Assembly (NCBI GenBank): GCA_035771165.1
Contig: JAWNZC010000121.1
Coordinates: forward strand, 457,501-521,500
Length of the DNA stretch: 64,000 bases
Source of the DNA: Paragorgia papillata
Taxonomy: Eukaryota > Cnidaria > Anthozoa > Scleralcyonacea > Coralliidae
Direction of reading: 5' to 3'
Part shown: positions 59,725-64,000 of the stretch, piece after piece
Layout: every line of letters begins with the position of its first letter
How positions within the stretch are numbered: position 1 is the stretch's first letter
Program-made: the position numbers and the translations under genes
The notes under the pieces: generated by a model
What the model saw: the letters and a program-made list of their open reading frames with translations, nothing else
Databases searched by the model: none
What the model was told of the DNA's origin: nothing

Positions 59725-61491
59725 ATGGGCCTGTTTACACGGCCAAAATTGAGTGTAACCAAAAGTCGAGTGTCGAGAGTCGAGACTAAAAGTCGAGAGT
59801 CGAGACAAAAAAGTCGAGACTCGAGACAAAGAAGTCGAGAGTCGAGACTAAAAGTCGAGAGTCGAGAGAGATAAAAAAAAGACAAAATATATATAAATAT
59901 ATATATTTATATTATAAGTTTTAATAATAAACTGTGAAAAAACTGAACCAAATATAGTGACCAAACCGAACGAAACAACATGTCGTCTGCCAATGTTAAG
60001 CGCAACTGGAGGTGATGTTTAATCACATTATCTTTTGCGTTGGAAGCCGGTAGACTCATCGTCTCATATTATACTTTCATAACAAAAGGGGATGCGCAAA
60101 CTGAAAGTGCCATGTATACAAGTCAACCATTATTATTTACCTTCTTTAAATATAGGACGATCCAAGAGAATTTAGCCTGCGTAGCTGGCGGTTTTAAGGT
60201 CTCCATTGTGTTTAACTATAGTGGTTTGAGTGTGTTTTCCGCGAATAACCACATTCATTTTGTCACAATATTTGGGTCATGTCTTCCAGTTTTATAATAT
60301 TTTATATTTTACTATTTTTTCTTGTTTAAAGGCTTACGAATTACAAAATTTATGACTTTTTGAGTCCGAGTCCGGGTTTCATAGTACACCAGTATACCCC
60401 GCTTCCTTAGCGCAAATAGCTCGATTATTATCACACCTTTGTAATTCTTGTTTTTCATCTCTCTCGACTCTCGACTTCTTTGTCTCGACTCTCGACTTTT
60501 AATCTCGACTCTCGACACTCGACTTTTGGTTACACTCGCCAAAATTTAAGCGGGATCTGACTCTCTGAGCCATATCTGACTTTAAGCGGGCTTAATTAAG
60601 ATGTCCGTGTAAACAGAGATCGGCGTAAATTAATCGCGATTAGTTTGCACCACCTCAAGGAGGTGGATTAAACTGAGCACGATCAGTTAATCGCGCTTAA
60701 CTTGGCCGTGTAAACGCAACAGGATTGAAAAACGCTTGCTATATATTAATACGCTGTTATTAATAATTACGATAAAATGCTTTTTTTTTCCCTTGCTGTC
60801 ACCGGAAGCTTCCATCTCGCTATTCTTTGTTTCCTTTCTTTCTTTCTTTCTTTCTTTCTTTTGCTATTACTCTTTCTTGTGTACCGATGTCTTCCGTAGT
60901 TCCGTTCCGTTGTTCTTTGACGCACGTTACCAATACGAAGCTTCCAAAACAAAAACTATAGCTCGTCCACCATGTTGAATAATGGTGTACGTTTTTAGTA
61001 AGGGATTATTCTACAGAGTGTCCCAAAAAAAATGCCTCCCATCCATTTACGAGGTGCACCTTCTTTAATTATGGTATGTATTCAAACGTGTATTCCGCAC
61101 TCAAACAAAGCTGTGGTCAAAAACGGGATGGGCGACATTCGTTTGGGACACCCTGTATTTTTCCAAATCTGTAGGTAGCATAGATAATTTGCATAATTTG
61201 GACAAGTTCAAATTTTGATGTTGCCTCTTTAAATGATTCCAGGAAGCGAGTAGATAACTATTTAGCTCTGAAAATTTCAGACAACAAAGAAGGAGTGATG
61301 GGCTTTCGGCGTGATATAAAAATTTACTTCTTGTACCCAAATTAAAGAAGATGCAGTACAAAAACAGATGGGGAGCTTTTTGGGGGGGACACCCTGTATA
61401 AACTTAATGACCGTGTAAACGCAACAAGGTGGCGCATTTTAAGCACGCTTAACTTAAGCGTGCTTAAATTTTGGTCGTGTAAACAGCCCTT
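59725..61491. mobile_element. Composite foldback transposon
   Basis: Outer ends GGGCCTGTTTACACGGCCAA and GGTCGTGTAAACAGCCC (61474-61490). The subterminal GTCGAGAGTCGAGAC repeats at 59765-59865 are mirrored at about 60465-60530, marking an inner foldback element. Repeated GTGTAAAC-type motifs occur at 60608, 60705, 61410 and 61475. No transposase recognised. Confidence 0.6.
61010..61402. mobile_element. Mariner-type MITE inside the composite element
   Basis: Ends ACAGAGTGTCCCAAAAAAA and TTTTTGGGGGGGACACCCTGT. ACAGGGTGTCCC-type ends are common in Tc1/mariner-derived MITEs. An extra GGGACACCCTGTAT lies at 61145-61158. Confidence 0.5.
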
Positions 61492-62119
61492 AAATTTCTC
61501 TAGCCGCAACTGAAGCGTGAGAAAAATCTAGCGATAAAAGTCGCTTATTCTTCTTCGTTATTACAGAACCAATCCTCAGAGAAATATGAGAATATTTTTT
61601 ATGATTTCTTACACTGCTAAAGTTAACCAAAAATGTTTCTCTGACTCTAAGGATGGTTCATGCCTGTATATTTACTTTGTTTGTAGGTAACCAAAAATGA
61701 TTTGCAGTTAGCCCTGCGAGCGAAGCGAGCAACCGGACCGCGTAGCTTGCGAATTGCGACGGGGGACCGGGCCACCGGGGGAAACTTTTTGAGCAATTGG
61801 GCCTGAGAAAGTCAATTTTGGCAATAGGAAACATAACTCAGGGCTTGACGTTGATGAGTTTGCGTCTTCAAATACGACACCTATTAAATCTGGTCGGTAA
61901 ATATTGCAAAAAGATACTGGAAAAAATTAAAATTTTCTATACTATTCTAGCGTGCACAAGACCTTCTGACCCAGGTTTGCAAGTTAGCTCCAGTCACTTG
62001 CAGGTAACGCGGTTACCTCGGATCCCAACATCTGACACCCATGGGATGGTGTTCCTGTATCGGTTGATTTTAGCAGTGTAAGAAATCATGAAAAGTTTTC
62101 TTCTTCGTTATATATTATT

Positions 62120-62275
62120 AAATTCCATGAAAGCTAAATTATACTATTTATTCACATTTTTTGACAAAAAAATTTCCTCACACGCTGATTGCAGTAGCCG
62201 ATACAGAAATACAGTAATAGACAACAAACTTCAGAAGTAGAAGTGGGAAGGTATTGCCATGCATTTTGACTGTAA
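62120..62275. repeat. Dispersed repeat, inverted partner of 57435-57585
   Basis: See the partner for shared words. The two copies bracket 4.5 kb in opposite orientation. Confidence 0.55.
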
Positions 62276-62439
62276 CTTATCCCTGTTCCAACGTTTTTCC
62301 AGTGAATCGTAAAAATATTCTCAGGCATTACTGAGCTAGAATAAAATGACCAATTTGAGACAGGAAAAGGTTAATCATGCAGCTACCGTTAGCGCCTAAT
62401 TATAGCCCCACACGCATAGCTATAGAAATCAGAGAGTGC

Positions 62440-63073
62440 TAAGACAAGAAAATATTGGCTAAAGCCAAATTAAAAGGTAGGAAACTGCGGAGTATTTTTG
62501 TGTGTTTTTTTTTAAACAAAATACTGACGGTACGGGCGAAAGCCATTCCTTTATCAAGGTGTTGCTTACTCTGTCAGCAGAACCTTCTTTTCCTTATTTC
62601 TTCGCTGAGAGTGAGGAAGAAAAGAAGGCTCTGCTGTATTCGTGCTTGGCTTCGTCCAAGATTTAGGACGAAGTAACCCGTTTAAGACCCGTTTAACCGG
62701 TTCTTGTTTTGTTTTCTGCTCTGATTTGGACTAGGTCTGAGATTATAACCATGTAAGCAACTGGCATGCATCATGCGCAATGGAACCATGCAGTCACGAA
62801 TACAGCAAAGCCTTTTTTTTTCGTCCTCTCTCTCTCTCAGCGAAGAAATAAGCCGGAAAAGAAGGCTCTATTCGCAGGGTAGGTATTTCGTTCTACATAA
62901 CCTCAGCAGTCTACCATGCCAACTTCTTGCTTAACTAGAAATCAGACTGAATAATAACATAGTAAACCAATTAACTTAGCTTGACACCAGAAATAGAGGA
63001 GGGGTACTAAGAAAAGTGCGTGTCCGGTTCAGTAGAGCTTTTACTCATAATAAAAATAAAATAATTTATTATA
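62440..63073. mobile_element. Element E, fourth copy outside the tandem array
   Basis: Begins TAAGACAAGAAAATATTGGC as in units 1 and 2, includes the internal palindrome, and ends in an AT-rich tract. It is about 3-5 percent diverged from the other copies by eye, with small indels. It shows that E is a dispersed element in its own right. Confidence 0.65.
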
Positions 63074-63637
63074 TGGCAGCAGCGCTGAGAGGTCCGAATG
63101 CGGAAATCCTGTAATTTGATTGGTTCATAAGCGGTCGGATATTTCCCGTATCCGCCCGCTCAGAGCGGAGTCTGCCGTTCGGGACCGTAAGTTTTATAAA
63201 CAAAATGGCAGTCATGTCAGTATATGCAACAAGATGGATTATAATTTCAGAACTACCCATTGTTGAAATATATCGTGCAGGTATGTTGTTAGAAATTTTA
63301 TGAGCTTTCATTTGATGCATAGTTTGAGTTTCCACGTTTTGTGAAAGTTTTTAAAATGTCCAAAACGTTCGTATTAAACATTGTTCGTAATAATATAACA
63401 TTTACTTCTCACAAGTATTAGAATTTCAGATGATTTTTTATTCAACTACTTAACGTACGATCTTGAGCAATATGTCAAACAAAAGCAATTGAAAAATACT
63501 ATTTGGGGTAGAAAGTTCAGGATTCTAGCTCAACAGAAAGTACTTTAAAAATGGGAAAATGTCTGCCATTTTCGTTTGGTTCGCAAGAAAGTGGGTCGAG
63601 TTTTCACAGAACGTTCACAACATTTATGGCCATATAA
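63074..63637. other. No gene seen; short inverted GC-rich repeats
   Basis: 63085-63190 holds TCGGATATTTCCCGTATCCG and related inverted words typical of MITEs, but no clear ends. The rest is AT-rich. Confidence 0.4.
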
Positions 63638-63802
63638 TAAACTACTTATTGACCTCGCTTGTTCGGTCTGTACTAGTGAAATATCGGACCTCTGTACTTT
63701 TTTGCACAGACCTCAACTCGCTGCGCTCGTCTCGGTCCGTACTAAAAAAACATCGGTCCGATATTTCACTAGTACAGACCTCACGCTCGGTCAATAAGTA
63801 GT

Positions 63803-63803
<1 letters not shown>
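63638..63803. mobile_element. Foldback MITE
   Basis: AATAAACTACTTATTGACC and GGTCAATAAGTAGTTATT ends, with inner GTACTAGTGAAATATCGGAC and its complement. About 165 bp. Confidence 0.7.

Positions 63804-63860
<57 letters not shown>
63804..63860. repeat. AT microsatellite
   Basis: About 55 bp AT array between the MITE and the ribozyme-bearing element. Confidence 0.9.
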
Positions 63861-63862
<2 letters not shown>

Positions 63863-63866
63863 CAAT

Positions 63867-63909
63867 CTACAGACACGGTGTTTCGCTGTACAACAGCTCA
63901 TCAGTGTAG
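63867..63909 (-). ncRNA. Hammerhead ribozyme (minimal, Penelope-element type)
   Basis: On the minus strand the parts occur in exact order. Stem I 5' strand CTACA (63909-63905), core CTGATGA (63904-63898), stem II GCTG with loop TTGTA and CAGC (63897-63885), core GAA (63884-63882), stem III ACA with loop CCG and TGT (63881-63873), cleavage base C (63872), stem I 3' strand TGTAG (63871-63867). All conserved core positions are canonical. The very short stem III is usual for hammerheads of Penelope-like elements and retrozymes, which tend to act as dimers. The host element continues past the window edge. Confidence 0.8.
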
Positions 63910-64000
63910 CTTGGAACAATCTGAATGAACTTCATCAATTACTTATACACATGCGATCGTCGGTGACAACCGCATGTGGGACAGCATCGGTGAAATACCG
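63910..64000 (-). mobile_element. Part of the ribozyme-bearing element
   Basis: Continues without a break from the hammerhead to the window end. No coding sequence is visible yet; a Penelope-like element is the likely host because of the ribozyme. Confidence 0.35.

Noticed and set aside
61797..62081. 94-codon open frame
   Set aside because: No homology recognised and no signals around it; chance length in this base composition.

Overview
The window is eukaryotic nuclear DNA from an animal. It has spliced genes with GT-AG introns, AT-rich noncoding DNA, many microsatellites, tRNA-derived SINEs, a PIF/Harbinger transposon, a Ty3/gypsy remnant, dozens of foldback MITE-like elements and a hammerhead ribozyme of the type carried by Penelope-like elements. 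Together these suggest a non-vertebrate metazoan. A cnidarian (anthozoan/coral-like) fits best, but this is inferred from the repeat style and the presence of an ABCG24/28-type transporter; no marker gene proves it.

The first 52 kb is a tandem array of one transporter gene, all copies on the + strand. Copy A (1-5161) contains only the 3' exons, copy B (12158-27873) is full length and copy C (34613-51789) is full length. The stop codons are 22.7 and 23.9 kb apart and the introns align as well as the exons, so the duplication is recent. From the splice sites I derive 18 coding exons and an 893-residue protein (copy C). It has a signal peptide, a cysteine-rich extracellular domain, one membrane segment, a complete ABC ATPase domain and a six-segment ABCG membrane domain. 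Copy B has a scrambled exon 14, either an assembly fault or a real lesion.

Each intergenic interval (about 7 kb) repeats the same cargo: a pentamer microsatellite, a foldback element (E), a decayed Harbinger transposon with a transposase on the minus strand and a MADF-type accessory gene on the plus strand, and an inverted pair of LTR-like segments around a gypsy pol fragment. The second LTR-like segment carries a TATA box about 160 bp upstream of the transporter start codon and may supply its promoter. Nearly every large intron holds its own microsatellite, and many hold MITEs or SINEs.

Homology between the copies ends near 53.03 kb. From there to the end the DNA is single copy and repeat-rich. 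It contains one convincing host gene: a three-exon minus-strand gene (54223 to about 57125) for a secreted 99-residue precursor with a dibasic site followed by an eight-cysteine mature peptide. The rest is MITEs, an inverted SINE pair around a GA microsatellite, a composite foldback transposon (59.7-61.5 kb), a fourth copy of element E, and a 43-nt hammerhead ribozyme on the minus strand at 63867-63909.
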